From Epiperipatus broadwayi (Eukaryota; Onychophora; Udeonychophora; Euonychophora; Peripatidae), in NCBI GenBank assembly GCA_028023455.1, contig JAQFVV010012416.1, positions 1,853,767 through 1,917,766 of the forward strand: a stretch of DNA of 64,000 nucleotides. The letters run 5' to 3'. Below the pieces are notes generated by a model. It worked only from the letters and a program-made list of their open reading frames with translations, had not been told where the DNA came from and searched no databases. The translations under genes and the position numbers were made by a program. This document shows positions 44,545 to 58,214 of this stretch, one piece after another. Within the stretch, counting starts at the first letter, position 1; every line of letters begins with the position of its first letter.

Positions 44545-45745
44545 TTCACAAATTGTAGGTGCACCATTAGTGAATCAATTTTGAAAACTGCACATAAAGA
44601 AATGCTCTAAGCAAAAAAAAAAATCACGAGTTGAATGGGTATATTATTAGTGGAAAAATAGTTTTCAAATGGCGTTGGTTTTTTTTTTTTTAAAAAAAAG
44701 GATACCATATAATTAAATATCAGACAGTAAGTATGTATCCATTTATCACGTGTTTAAACAAAATTGGAAAAGTTAATCAAAAAATACCATCACCAATAGA
44801 CTTACAATCTATATATATATAAAAAGTGTGTGTGTGTATTTGCATAAGCGAATTTTATTTTCAGTGAATAGTTCAGGAAGTTAAGAATTAACAAAAACAT
44901 CAAAGTGGTGAGTAGAGCAAAACAGTCTTTTTAATCAACTTTCATGTACAGGGAAGATATATACAAGAATCTTCGGCTTTATAACTAACTCATTCTTACT
45001 CATGTATTAACTGCACAAATATATTAGAAAACAAAATGTCTATCAATAATAATTTAAAATGCACAAAAGATTGTGTTATGGAAGAAAAAAATTACCTGTA
45101 GTCGCATACATTAGATATATACGATGAAAAACTATGTATTGTAAAGAGGAGCTATTAATTAGCTTATTAATCTGCGCAAAAGGGAAGTTTATTCAAACTA
45201 CATTATTATTATTCAGAATGACCTAATTTTCTCCAATGACTTTAGAAGTGAAATTGAGTTCTGGCAGGAAAACAGCAATTTAAATGACAACAGTTTATTT
45301 AATAAACTGGGATTTCACATTTTTGATTTAAAAAATCAAACATCGAAAATTCTTTTAGATGGCAGTGACGACACGAATAAAAAAAATAATTAGTCCTAGT
45401 AATAGATAAAGCTATTAATATACCTATACATGGCCATTTGCATCTTGACAAAACAATTTCAACATAAAAATAATCATACAAAGAAAAGATGATACTTTGG
45501 AATAAAAAATGTATTTTAATTTTTCGCTTGGAGTGAGATTTCCAATTTTACTGAGACGACTTGGGATATCTGCATTATGCTTTGATGGATGTCTCACAGC
45601 ATCAAACTCCATGCTTGAACTCATCACCATTAACAACGATAGCTAAAAAAACAGGCAATCGAATAGGTGATTGAGGAAATAGCCACAGTAATGTTGTTTC
45701 GAAATCTGGTGAAGTACTTCTCATATATATGATACATCTTCCTCC
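44545..45745. other. AT-rich DNA without recognised feature
   Basis: Nothing recognised; the ORFs near 45299-45636 have no domain resemblance. Confidence 0.4.
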
Positions 45746-45750
45746 CGAAC

Positions 45751-45864
45751 GTTATTTCAGCAACGCCCTCTGTGAGTAAATACAGTCAGAATTTCATGCA
45801 GCATGATCATCCTGCTTGAAATGCAGACTTTATATTTATTCATAGAGGGCGTCACTGAAATAAC
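45751..45864. repeat. Small fold-back element, 114 bp
   Basis: The ends GTTATTTCAGCAACGCCCTC and its near-complement (GAGGGCGTCACTGAAATAAC) form arms of about 30 bp. No coding content and no clear target duplication. Confidence 0.7.
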
Positions 45865-45869
45865 CATGT

Positions 45870-47975
45870 TTTTGGAAGGGTGATTTGTCATTTTTTATAT
45901 GTGAATTGTACGCATTTGGATTTTTTTCATATATATATATGTAAAAACAGTAATCAAACAAACTTTGCACGGATAAGTCATTTACAATTGTTATTTATTT
46001 TAATAAATATAACGGAATATTGTAACAATTAGTAGGCAATCATCTGTAAAGTGATAAAGATATATGGATGCATATTATTCAAGCAAGTTACATTTGCAGG
46101 TAAGGTAAAAAGGTAAAAGAGTTTAATATCCCATTTCAAAGTAAAGGTATCTCAAATATCTTATCATCAAAGAATGATAAAAGAGAATGTATTACTCATG
46201 AGATTTTTTAATTGAGAATGGTGAGAGTTTGAGCAACTTTCCATCCTCATTTTGCCATCTAATTAATAATTTACACATTTACATGATACTTCACTCACAA
46301 TTTATTGATTCATTGCATGATTATGTCAGGACAAATATATTGAATGCATACTAAGCATACTATATGCTTTTCTTACTCAATGTCTCCACGAGCTTAAACG
46401 TCAATTAGAATTTCTTACGAAAAGTAAACTAACAGATTATAGAATTACTGAACATTATTAGACAATTATCAGGTTTGGCTAAAAGACTTAAAGATTTTGA
46501 TCTGCTCTTGAAGCAAATACACTATCACTATCCAAAAATATACTAATAGTAAGTTATGCTTTGTGTTAAATAGAGTAGCAAAGCAGGAAGTTCACCGTTA
46601 TTCCAACAATACACGCACATCATCTAAAAAGCTCCCTGCACTCCTATTGGTAACTGGATGCATTCGCAAATGATATGAATGCTGGTCTATTGCAGGTAGT
46701 TGGCTCATATTATTTGCACTGCAAGTGCAATAGGATGTAGGATGTGACAATGCTTGGATGTATTAAAAACTTTGGTGCACAATGGCACCAGCTACTGTAG
46801 ATTCTAATGTGATTACAGTTGGAGAATATTTATGGTTTGGCAAAGAACATCCTATCACAATGTATTTACTATATTGAAGATGAGCAAAGAAAGATATAGC
46901 AACCTTTGTAATGAATTCTACTGACAAGATATTATAAAGCTTCGAAGTCAGAATAATAGCAAAGCTTCATAAATAAGATGAGCAATAATTCACAATTTTC
47001 GACACTAATGAATGCTAATTATGGCTACAATGTGAATATATGGCAAATTTGCTATTTTCACAAAAAACACACTGTTGCTTTACAAGAAATATTGTGTGGA
47101 CAATCATAGGAGAATTCAATATTTACAAACATCAGCTGTACAAACTACACATTACCAGTACATTTATAGCTTGAGAGTATATGCTACAAGTTTATAGCTC
47201 AGATTTCTACCTTCTCCAAATGACAACCCTGCTGCCTTGTTTCAGAGAATAACATAATACCACATACATCTCCTAACTTCTAGTTGTGTCTGCAAAAATC
47301 TGGTTTATTTTCTTGTTCAGAGTGAGAACCTCGGACCAATTATCTACTATGCATTTTCAGAATCTTACTGGATGATGCCTAAAACTATTCTCTCAAACAA
47401 TCTTCAATGCCATAGAATTGTAGTTATTTGATAATTATCAATCTGAATTAAGCATTAAACCTGTTTGTAGTAAAATCTTCGAATAAATACTGGTTCTCAA
47501 ATGTAAAGGTAGATTTTTGTTTAAGCTGCATTGCACATTATCACAGTCATGCAAGGTAGCATGATTCCTCTTCATTGTCTAATAAATAAATTTACCACAT
47601 ATTCATTTATCCATATTGCTTTTGAGTGGGGTAATTATTAAATCAATCGATGTGAGATAATTATTATATTAATGAAGTATAACCACATAAATAAATATTA
47701 AAATCACAAAAGATGCCAAACATAAACACCGACATAACTCCCAAGTTGACAACACTAAAACAATATACCACATATAATAAGTAATGTGAATATATATTGG
47801 TGTAGCTCTTACGAGTTTAATAATTAATTATGACAAATGGCAAATAACTTTACATAACATCCAATCTATATTAAATACATGCAGCAAAACTTCCTTTGCT
47901 TACTTTCAACTACTCCGCCAACTATTTTAAAGCCATCTATTGTAAATTTGAGGAGTTAAAAGAGTATTCGAACAT
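45870..47975. other. AT-rich DNA without recognised gene
   Basis: About 2.1 kb with no coding or repeat family recognised. Confidence 0.4.
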
Positions 47976-47984
47976 AATTGGAGT

Positions 47985-48205
47985 ATACAGGCAAAAAACT
48001 CTCCGTATAGTAGTGCCACCTTGTACTAACCAGAGTAATCAATGGATGCCAGAAGGCTTATGCATAAAATCCCTATCTAGTACCTATTCATCCAATATCC
48101 ACAGACTAGTTTCTGGCATGTGGCCTTCGTCAGTGAGGAGCCATGGGAGCACTGCACCTAGATCTTAGGATATAATGCAACCCTCCAGCAGTAGCATGAG
48201 ATGGT
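47985..48205 (-). repeat. H2 hammerhead repeat, minus strand
   Basis: Minus-strand H2 copy from the GGAGGGTTGCATTATATCC block through the hammerhead to the GGAGAGTTTTTTGCC end at about 47995. Single orientation. Confidence 0.75.
48090..48150 (-). ncRNA. Hammerhead ribozyme motif, H2 family
   Basis: Minus strand: CTGACGA (fits CUGANGA) at 48133 to 48127, stem II GGC/GCC around CACAT, GAAA at 48113 to 48110, ACTAGT, GTC. Inner stem I CCTCA/TGTGG has one mismatch. The core is intact. Confidence 0.7.
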
Positions 48206-48209
48206 GATC

Positions 48210-49040
48210 ATGGGTTAATTGGAGTATGTGTGAATAAAATTTATCATGCTTTTCATTGAAGAAAGCCAATAGCCAAACATCAATAATATCAAATATTCAA
48301 TGATTATCATGCTTACAATGGATATCTCTAGAATTGAGAAAATTAAGTGAATTTCAGATTCAGCATTGAAAGCAAGCTATAAAAGTCATGTGATGTTTTG
48401 TTTGGACTGTTTCAAAAAATCTAAAGAGGGCAAAGAGTTTATGGTAGCATTAGAGTCAGATCACTAAAGATATGATTGCTAGCTTAATATTACATGTATA
48501 TAATAGATAAACAAATTAATATGGGTTCAACAATAGACGGTTTGAATCTTAGGTTATTAGTTTACACAGTATAAGAGAAGTAAACATGATTACTGGTTAG
48601 ATAGGTAAAAATCTAATGAATCTCCAATATAAAAGGATAGCAATTAAAAACTTGTTAAAATCTTTGGATATGGCACTGTGTCCTAGTATCTACTGATTAT
48701 TCAGATTTACAATAGACAGTTGTGGAATAGAGTAATTGCTGATGCTGATACAGGTGCTATAGCCTCTCGTGATCAAAAGTTAATTCTTAAATATGTACAG
48801 CTTGATAGTGCATATGTCAATCACATTTACAATCCAGTAAAGTAATCTACTATTATCTCCAGCACAAATCATAGATGACAGTACACAAAAAAAATTTGAA
48901 TTACTGTACATAATCCAAGTGTTAATTTCAAACCATTGTTTTATTAAAAATTCTTTATGCAGACCTTCAAGCTCTTAGTCAGCAGCACATAGCACAGTCT
49001 GGAGTCTAGAATAATGTTAAATAAATGGACAAAAGTTTTT
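48210..49040. other. AT-rich DNA without recognised feature
   Basis: Nothing recognised. Confidence 0.4.
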
Positions 49041-49044
49041 TAAT

Positions 49045-49330
49045 GATATATAGGGTACATGAGCAAAGACTTTCACACGACCCACAATTCTCCACTCTAT
49101 CTCATAACACTGATACACCTGAACACATATACGTTGAAAAGGTAAATAATCACCAATATACGTATTTCATGCTAAATCAGCGGTCATCAGTAGGTCCAGA
49201 TTATCGTCTCTACACATATATGCAGTAAGTGCTCAGATATATATTAAGATAGCCAATCTTCATACTTTAATGGACAGGCTTCAATCCACTTCACACTCCA
49301 ACTAGCTTTACGAAAGAGCAAAGTTCTTGA
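49045..49330 (-). repeat. H1 hammerhead repeat, minus-strand copy
   Basis: Reads on the minus strand GAAGCCTGTCCATTAAAGTA, TTGGCTATCTTAATATA, the hammerhead, GGTGATTATTTACC, TATGAGATAGAGTGG and GTGTGAAAGTCT, in the same order as the copies at 16833 and 17301. The terminal box B-like block is degraded. A single copy with no tandem partner in the window. Confidence 0.8.
49147..49203 (-). ncRNA. Hammerhead motif, H1 copy c (partly decayed)
   Basis: Minus strand: CTGATGA at 49190 to 49184, GAAA, palindromic ATACGTAT and cleavage-site A are all kept, as is outer stem I TAATC/GATTA. Stem II is reduced to GCT/AGC and the inner stem I strand (ACCTA with TTGGT) has one mismatch. Same 57-nt length as copies a and b. 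Confidence 0.7.
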
Positions 49331-49454
49331 AACTACCACATTATTCACTACTACTGACCATACTTTGGAATGCCATGAAAGGACATTATATCAAGTTTGC
49401 ACAAAGAATTTTGGAATTAAATATAAATGGAAAAAATGATGGCAACAGCAATCG

Positions 49455-49525
49455 GAAACAGTTCAATAAACATCACATGATCACCACTTCTTATGCTTAT
49501 GTATAGTGAGTTTTGCCTGTTTTAA
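49455..49525 (+). repeat. H2 repeat fragment
   Basis: AATAAACATCACATGATCACC joined directly to GTGAGTTTTGCCTGTTTTAA: only the two outer ends of an H2 palindrome remain. Confidence 0.6.
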
Positions 49526-49959
49526 TCTGAAACAGTATTATATAAATTATTCGTAATATTTTTGTATATATGCTATGACTACTGTAGCTTTATACAAAAC
49601 AAAAAACTGCAATTACTATACAAACTAATTCAGGAATAGATACTATATAGCAGGAGTGTCCAAGATGTCAACCGCGGTTGACCAGTCAACAGCAAGGTCT
49701 CTGAAAGTCGACCGTGTAATTTCTTTCTTTTTTTTTTTTTTTTGTAAAATTTGCATCTAATTTATTTTAATAATTCTAAAACAATAATTTTCTTTTTTTT
49801 TTCTTGAATTTTTTTTAAAATTCAGGACCAGCTTTTAAAAATAATTATTTATAGGTAACTTAAAATTGTAATTTAATATATATTTTATAAAGTGGCATGG
49901 ACAAATTATAATATTAGAGGGAGTTGAGGTAATTTAACCTTGCAACACATCACATGTCT

Positions 49960-50986
49960 AATAAATATGATGTAGCTAGAATTGTATGGAAGTGAGTGGC
50001 AGTAGCAGGGTTAACACATGGTAATGATGCATTATGTGTTAGTAAAGGAGTATTAGATTACTTTAAAAAAGTACAGAGAGAAGTAGGAAGACATGCATTA
50101 GATGCAGAAGTGTGGATGGCAAAGGAGGCAATTCAAGGAGAAATGGGATGGTCAAATTTTTATATGATAGATGCAAAAAGTAAAATGAAAATGTTCAGTA
50201 GATTACAGTTTATGGATAATAAAAGAATAATCAAAATAGTATTTAATTGGGTCATGAATAAAGGGCAGGCAACAAGATGGGTGCGAAAGGTAATGTGATA
50301 TGGAGAAGATTTAGATAAAGAATTTATGTCAGTATACTTATACAAAAGGTGGGATGATTGTGTTAGGAGAATTGTTGAGTGTTATAATGTTAAGGAATGG
50401 GATAGAAGAATTGATGCATTAATAAAGAATAGGGAGTTGGAGAGATAGAGAGCTAGTATGGAGAGTAAAAAGAATTTAAATATCTTCAGAAGTAAACAGA
50501 ATATTGGGTGTGAGTTAATTTATGATAATAGTGAGGAAAGTAGTTTACTGTTTAAGGCTTGAATGGGATCTTTTGCAACAAGGAATATACATATAAATAG
50601 AAAAATATGGGTGATTTAGTCTGCAAGTTGTGTAAGGAAGACATAGAAAATATTAGGCATCTGTTAATTGAATGTAAATGTCTGAAAGCAGAAAGAGTAC
50701 AAATAATGAAGTTGTGGAAGAATAAATATGAACAAAGTGATTATACAGAGTGTCTTATTGGTTTTTATGCTGGGTTTGGGGAAAGATAAGGGGGTTTTAG
50801 ATATAAATGTCATGGAGTTGACAAAGATATGTTGTGAAAATGGGATGGAGCAGGATAGAGAATATGGGAAAACTTGGGGTGGGGAATGGACAGGGAAGCC
50901 AAAGTGGCTAACAGGTTTCTCTGAGCATAGTTTCTGAGAGATTCCTGACTCAGTATAAGGAGAAGTCACAGTGCATCACATCACAC
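49960..50986 (+). pseudogene. 5'-truncated LINE nested in the hAT-like element
   Basis: Perfect 14-bp duplications CACATCACATGTCT at 49946-49959 and 50987-51000 bound the insert. The plus-strand frame 49996-50298 (AVAGLTHGNDALCVSKGVLD, KVQREVGRHALDAEVWMAKE, AIQGEMGW) is the region downstream of the RT in several LINE clades. After shifts the frame at 50607-50789 has CKLCKEDIENIRHLLIECKC, a C-x2-C...H...C knuckle. The tail is CACAT-rich. Stops at about 50297, 50448 and 50560 break the ORF. Only the RT-distal third is present. Confidence 0.85.
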
Positions 50987-51004
50987 CACATCACATGTCT
51001 GACG

Positions 51005-51905
51005 AATTTTCTGATTGGCCAGATTGAGTAAAATTTTGAGTGATTTGATTTGTTAAATATGGATCTAGCCAGTTTCCTTTCTGAAATATATTAATGTACA
51101 ATAATCAGAATTGTTTTAATTTAGCTTCTAAAAATTTGAATCATTTTACATTCGAATTGGTTAAATATAACAAAAAATTTAAAATAACACTAATAACGGA
51201 AGAAAAACATATGAAAAATAGCCTGCAGTAAAACAAAAGAATTATATTTCAAAACATCATTACGTGAAAACACTGGTGATTTCTTGTGTCATAGAAATTA
51301 CGATAGATGATTATTCATTTCTGTTGACTTTTTTTCATCTAAAATTAAATATTTTAAATAAAAATCTAAATCTAGCTACATTATTAGTCAATGTAGTGTA
51401 AAAAATAATCATAAAATCCATAAATATTTGTGAAAAATAGTTGCATTTTAGCTATCACCGAATGTCATTGATATACAAATAGCAGTCAACATTATTCACT
51501 TGTCTTGAATATGGCCCAGCACTATTCACTTTTCCTTGATTATTCTTCTTGTAAAATTTAAAAATTTTCTAATCAAACTTTATATTAGGTAAATTAATAT
51601 AAAAACTTAATTATGAATGTAAAAAATGAGAAATATATTTATTTACGTTCAAAATCTATTTTGAAAGCATAAAACATTTTGGTTTGATTTTTGACTTTGA
51701 CAGTTCAAAATGCTTGGAGAATTATAGCTAAAGTTGACAATCGGTGCTTTACAGCACTTTATAAAGGAAAAGAGATGGGACTATATACAATAGACCGCAA
51801 TCAGAAATCGATTTTTTTGCGAAAAAGACTGTGAATAGCAGATTTTTTTGGAATTAAAATTTAAATATTGATAAAGCTACGAATTTATGATAAAATAAGC
51901 ATAAA
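51005..51905. other. Interior of the hAT-like element
   Basis: AT-rich, without a recognisable transposase or ORF. Confidence 0.4.
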
Positions 51906-51914
51906 ATAATAAAA

Positions 51915-52005
51915 ATGTGACCAAAAATGGACAATAGATGGTGCAAAATTTTTCTGAAAATGTGACCAAAAATGGCCAATAGATGGCGCAAAATTTTTCT
52001 GGTTT
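51915..52005. repeat. Tandem duplication, two 45-bp units
   Basis: AATGTGACCAAAAATGG, CAATAGATGG and GCAAAATTTTTCTG occur twice in a row with two differences. Confidence 0.8.
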
Positions 52006-52109
52006 CCAGTTCAAAATCCTGAAAAAACGTAGTCACTCTTAGATACACTTTCATCAAAAAAGTCACCCCCAAAGTCTAAAAGTTTGGCCACGTCTGCTAT
52101 ATAAGCTAG

Positions 52110-53785
52110 TCCTTTATCCTAATTATTTGACTGTTTTTTTTTTTAGATTTTCTGCAGCAAACCTTACTTTTTGAAAGTCTTCAACATCATGCCTAATTGT
52201 AGCTCTCTATTACATGCTATCTTCAGTCACATTTTCCTATTGAAAGCAATAAATACTATATAGCTAATTAGAAGTGACTTTGAGATTATTCTTCTCAAGT
52301 AAACAGAATCCATTCCCTCATGAAAACAGAGCACGAATTTCACCATGAAATATTTTTTTTAGTTTCCTACAATATTCATATGCTTCACATGTGCAACCTG
52401 ACAAAGACCTATTTTTACAATAGTACATTTGATAACATAACATCCAGAAGAAATCTTGTGATCTGGACATCATATGATTAGAATCTTATGGCACAACCTT
52501 AAATAAAAATTTTTTTGATTATTTTATGTTACATCATCAAAAAATTCATGTCTCACTTCCAAATAGTAAATTGAGTAAATTTACAATAAGCGATTATATC
52601 ACAATAAAAAAAACATACTATTTTATAATTTGTCAAATGCACTGATAATGGAATTGTAGTATGTGATGGCTCTTCAGTATCCAAGCTGGTCTTTCTACCT
52701 AGAAAGCAAACACGGCCTTATTTTTAATTTGTTACATATAGCGGCATCTTACCGACTTCTATTTTGTATCTCATCACCCAAGTTTGCCTTTTTATCTAAA
52801 AACTAAACTCACACATATATCAATAAGTTACCAATGCTTTATTAAGAGTTAATAAACTTACTGACCAGCATGTTTATAATGTCTATATAATTCAATGGAA
52901 ATAGTTTAATAAACGCATGCTTTTCGCATCTGTTTATATTATTAATAAATAGTGTCATCTTTATATATATATATAAAAGGAAGTATTTGATATTGTATAT
53001 ACTATGCATGTTAATAAAGTTGAAAATGAGAGTTGTGTTTTTTTTTTCCTGAACTTCCTTGATGAGGTTGTTCTGGAAGTGGCGCAACTGACACCGCTGC
53101 GCTGCTGCCGTCCACTCAACAAAATCACTGCTACCAAATGAACCTTCTCCACTTCCCTCAATTTCTAAAATTATTTATTCCATTTCCTTGATTATTTCAG
53201 TGGGGTTTTTTATATTAATGACAGAAATAATATTGTTCCTACTAAAAAAAATAAATCTATTTCAACATATATACAACGCACAGTTCAATCTTATATATAA
53301 AAGTCGAGGGATTAATCAAAACGAGTTTGACGTCAGGACTATTTAATAAATAGATAAGTTAACAATACTAATAGAAGATTTATAAACGTAATAATAATAA
53401 TAACACAGGAAAAACACATATCTTTTACATCACCACCATTAGCAATCTTTCATAATTGAGTATCATCAATCTAATTCCAGAAAATAAAAGGCGAAGAATA
53501 CAAAAAAAACCCAAAAAGAAAAGACTGGAGTTAAAATTGTGTGTATAATTAATGAAGAGAAATGCATTGGTACAAATACATAATCTTACTGTTATATTTA
53601 GTACAGCGATAATTCATGGCACAAAATGTTCACAATAACTAGAGTCTGTATTAAGTTAAAAAAACTAAAAATAAAAAGGGGAATGGAGAAAGAAAAAATG
53701 AAAAATATAAAAAAAAGACAAAATATTGTTTGATGAACCAATATCTTATTCTATAAAGCAGCAGCAGGTAATACTGTGGTTAATA
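52110..53785. other. AT-rich DNA without recognised gene
   Basis: No coding or repeat family recognised. The ORF at 52961-53161 covers a GC-richer patch near 53050-53150 with no recognisable domain. Confidence 0.4.
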
Positions 53786-53794
53786 AATCATTAA

Positions 53795-54080
53795 AATATC
53801 ACATGATCACTATTTTCCATGGTGACACAAGCTGTTAAAACAGTAGCAAGCTCTCTATAGAGTAACACCACCCAGTGTAAGCCATAGCAATTAATGGATG
53901 CTAGAAACCACTCTGGGGATATCAGAGGAATGGGCATTAGACAGGGATTTTGTGCACAAGCCTTCTAGCATTTATTAATTGCTACGGCTTGCACTGGATA
54001 ACATTACTGCATGGAAAGTTTGCTACTGTTTTAACAGCTTGTCTAAGTATAGGAAATGGTGGTCATGTGATGGTTTGGTG
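53795..54080. repeat. H2-related palindrome, hammerhead lost
   Basis: Arms with TATCACATGATCACTATTTT, AAAACAGTAGCAAGCTC and their complements enclose GAAACCACTCTGGGGATATC. The GAAA-to-stem I half of a hammerhead remains but not the CTGATGA strand. Diverged from the other H2 copies (GTAGCAA in place of GGCAAAA). Confidence 0.6.
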
Positions 54081-54199
54081 ATATAAAACCAATCCTGCCT
54101 ATAGTATTATGATGATTATGGTTATTTAAAAACCAAAGGTACCAAAATTTATAGACACTAAACTGGGATCAGATTTGTATGATTATACAAGTGAATTAT

Positions 54200-54490
54200 T
54201 TGGGATTAAAAACATCATTGTATTTTCATTTTGGGATATAATTTAATAGTTGACTAAATAATTAAAAGGTGGCTGCTGGAAGATTGCATTAGATCCAAAG
54301 ACCTAGATGTAGTGCTCTTACATCTAAGGTTCTCCACTGATGAAAGCCACAAGCTAGAAACTAGGCTCGGCATATTGGAGGAGTAGGCACTAGATAGGGA
54401 CTTTATGCACAAACCTAATACCCATTGTTTGCTATGGCTTGCACAGGGTCATATTATTGCATGAAGAATTTGCTATTGTATTAATACTGT
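54200..54490 (+). repeat. H2 hammerhead repeat, full single-orientation copy
   Basis: Follows the same order as 34690-34995, from ATTTTGGGATATAATTTAATAG and GGTGGCTGCTGGAAG to CATGAAGAATTTGC. Confidence 0.75.
54320..54379 (+). ncRNA. Hammerhead motif, H2 family, altered cleavage triplet
   Basis: CTGATGA at 54337-54343, AGC/GCT stem II, GAAA at 54357-54360, but the cleavage triplet reads GGC instead of GTC and inner stem I is weak. Probably inactive. Confidence 0.55.
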
Positions 54491-54494
54491 TGTT

Positions 54495-57400
54495 CAAGCA
54501 ATGCTTATTGGTTATTTACAGTTAAACTGCTAATTCATTTAAAGGCATTATATGTTAGTCTGCCATTGCAATTAATATATATATAGATATAAAAATAGCA
54601 AAAAAAGTCCAATTTTGGTAATTAATTATATACTAAATGAATACTAAAAAGTAAATAATCATCATAATTTTCTTACAACTTTTATAACATTTTAATATCC
54701 GAATAATTTGCTTATTTATTATATGTTGTATAATTTTATAGATAAAAATTTACATTTTTTAACATAATTTATTTATTAGACATGATTCTGTAAACATATT
54801 TATATCTGAAAAACCATTAATCTTATATCCTAAAGCTCAGCAGATTCACCATCTGGTTAGAATTATAGATAACCTTTTAAATTTTCCTTACCTTCTAACT
54901 TTATTACTCTAGCATAATTTAATTTCATGCAAAACACTAAATACATTAATATATTTAAAAATAAAATTAAAAAGAAAATATTTAATTATATACCTGAAAA
55001 TTAATATGCCTAATTGAAATGAGCACCATGTTTTTATATTGTTTTGCTTTTAACCAATTTAACGTTTTCATAGCAAAAAAAAAACAAAAACTTTTCAATG
55101 TTAAGACAAAAAAAGAAATCATGGACCCAAGCCAATAAAACCATAGACCTTCCCTCAAATTATAATAAAACTCTGCATATTATAATTGTGTTTTTAAATT
55201 CCATTAGAGCTGCCTTAACACTTCTTACATCATTGTAACTTAACCCGGCACTTTTATCATTTAGTTAAAAATAGCTACATATTCATTAACAGATCAGTAT
55301 TGGATAATCTTGAAAACAAAATATTTAAGCTTCTGTGTGACCTCACCTAAATTTGTACTTGAATCCCGCATTTGGACTTAACGAGCGGAGGTGTTCTAAC
55401 TGATCTGGCAAAATTTCTAAATAAAAAGCTCAAGAATCAAAAGTACTGACTTAATAGAATTCCACCTCAAATCCTAAATGAATAATATCACAACAAGAAC
55501 AATTGCAACAATAATATTAAAAATCAAAATGTTAAATTATATTTTCTTAATTTTGCAAATTATATAAAATATTAAACGTACAATTTTTACAAGCTTTGAA
55601 ACACAAAACTTTTAGACTAACTTTTTATAAAAATGCATTTTTAGGGGGAGTTTTTACTATGATCTACCAGTGATCATCACACTTTCAGATTTTGCGAACC
55701 ACTAAATTCATAATTTTAAACCCAGAAAACCACTAATATGAATTTTTTAAAAAAGATAAATAGATTTATAAAATGACGATCAAAGAACTTCCATTTATTA
55801 ATAGAAAATGCATCTATTTAATATAAAATTATAAATGCTGCTTCAGTATTATTATGTCTCTCTTGTTTCCCCATCTCTAGTACATTTCGTGAATTTAGTC
55901 CAATATAAAGGGTGAAAATTGTCATTCGGCATATAAGAATTTCTTAGAATATTATTTTTGTTTTATTATTAATAAAATATAAAACTTGCAAATAATGTCC
56001 AAATTTTTCTACAGACCACCAAAATTTCTGGTGGAGCACCAGTTGGCAATTGCTGATCTAAACCACTAATAACAAAAATATTGATGACTATATATTAGAA
56101 GTCCATTTCTAGTTATATTGATGCAATTAAGTTTTTTGTTTTTAAATCATATAATGAAACAGTTTTACCTCCTCAATAACATTTGCAAAAATGATTTGTT
56201 TTAAATTTAGATCATTATTATTAAATGAGGTATTATTTGGCACTATAAATATAAAATATCTTAAAGTGATATTAAAATCTCCATGAGCCATCTGCCATAT
56301 TTTCAACATTATTCTATGCACAGGTGTATGTTGGAGAACTTTGAAAATCATCCAGTCTCTGCAAAACATGTGTTTCAACCATTGTAAACTATCATTATCA
56401 AGTACCTTTGAATGGAACAATATCATGTTATCATATCAACATCATTCATATTCAAATATCATAAATACAATCAACTTGATAATAAACTATAAAGTAGTAG
56501 TTTTTTTTAAATTAATAAAGACTATTTACAAACTTCTCATAAAAAAGCTTTATTAAATAAAAAAATCACTCATTTATATGTTCAACTTTAACCTCAAATA
56601 TATTGATAATATTGATCTGATCATCACTTCTGTCAAAGGCACTTAGTAAGATTGATTAATATCTAAAACTTGTATTGTGCAAAGGCTTCGACACTTTGAA
56701 TAATTATAGCTGTCCATTCTATTCTAATTTCAGCAATATTTTCCCAATGAAAGCAATATAAAATGGATCTTTTTAGAATGTATTGCGGACAATTTTTATA
56801 CACCAAACAGGACATGTCTCTTCGTAAATCAATGCTCAAGTTCTCAATAAATATTTTTAAGAATATATCTCTCCGTGAGAATTATATTCATACATACCTT
56901 TTAGGGGATCTGTTATTATTCATTTGTTTCACATATTCAATCCTACGATAATGTAATTCTACACCTTACATTTTAACTTGGTAAAAGCGACACCGCACAG
57001 AAATCTGTATTGCAACTCATCAAACTAACTCTGCCTTCTACTTACAAAAAGCTAGCAAGATAAAAGACTTGAGTTTATGAACATTAATTCCTTTGTATGA
57101 TTTCAAAAAATGTTTTTATCACATCAAAAATTGTTACATCTCTTTTAATCTCACATATAGACTTTAATTTTTATCGGCAATCGATTCAATTCATTGTCAA
57201 CATTTTAATGAGCAAATTTAAGAAGTTAAATCAGTGGAAATGAATTTAGGAGTGATTTGCATTTGCCAGTAAATGCATGTTTAAGGAGGGAGAATAACAA
57301 ATTCTGGTTCAAACGTTACAAAATTGTAAGCCGTATAACTTTAAAGTAAAATATTGTCTTAATAGTCCTGGGGAAGACTACTTCACAGTCAAAATACAAA

Positions 57401-58205
57401 CAATATATATATAAAGCATTCATAAAAAGTATATAAAATTGGTATATTACAAAGTCATATTGTCTTGGGATATCCAGCAGAGGTTATCAATATTCACTAT
57501 GTGCCAACACAAAAGGTGGGGGGGGGGTAATTAACCGAATCAGATCAATTTATCCAAATCTTTCTATGTTTTGCTCTACAGCTAAACATCCATAGTTATT
57601 ACCCTTTACTTGTGTACAAATGCTTTGATAATACTATTGCCACTAAATACATGCCCAATTCACTTCCTTTTTGAAATCTCTTTAATAATTTATACTTTTT
57701 TTTGGAATTTAATAATATTTCAAAACAATTGTAGGCAATTTTTCTAGAAAGAAAAAAGCACAAAAATATCTGAGAAAATAGATGGTCAACTATCCTAAAG
57801 GTACTATCAAAATATTTTAATGTTAGGATCTATACTTTCAATTTGTCCTAAAAGTTCGACACATCCATAGTGCACTCTGCATAGATGGCTTCTTTTTTTA
57901 CCATATCCATAATCCCATTGCAGAACAACATTTCCATAATTCAAACTGATTATGTTATATTTTACACGTTTAGTATTATTTACACAGTTATTACTTATAA
58001 ATGCAATTGTAATCATGGTCAATAGATGGAACTTTTTATACTGGTAAAAAAAAAGGCATAAGTTCATAGTTACAACTTTCTTTGGTGGTATCAGAGTAAC
58101 AATTGTGAATCAACTTAGAGAGTCTTGATGGTTTTTTAAAATTTTTATTAACTTCTAGAATAATATTTAATATGTAATAAATATTTTTAATTAAATAATA
58201 TTTAA
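54495..58205. other. AT-rich DNA without recognised gene
   Basis: About 3.7 kb without recognised genes or repeat families. The ORFs at 56142-56426, 56341-56556, 56763-56951 and 57807-58067 show no domain features. Confidence 0.45.
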
Positions 58206-58214
58206 AATTGACCA

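Larger units (their letters stand above)
49651..52096. mobile_element. hAT-like element interrupted by a LINE
   Basis: Left end CAGGAGTGTCCAAG and right end (reverse-complemented) CAGACGTGGCCAAA have the hAT pattern. The flanks are CTATATAG (49643-49650) and CTATATAA (52097-52104), an 8-bp duplication with one mismatch. No transposase is recognisable. Without the LINE insert the element is about 1.4 kb. Confidence 0.65.

Noticed and set aside
49996-50298. 100-codon ORF as a possible host gene
   Set aside because: The peptide matches the post-RT region of LINE ORF2 and lies inside an insertion bounded by 14-bp target duplications.
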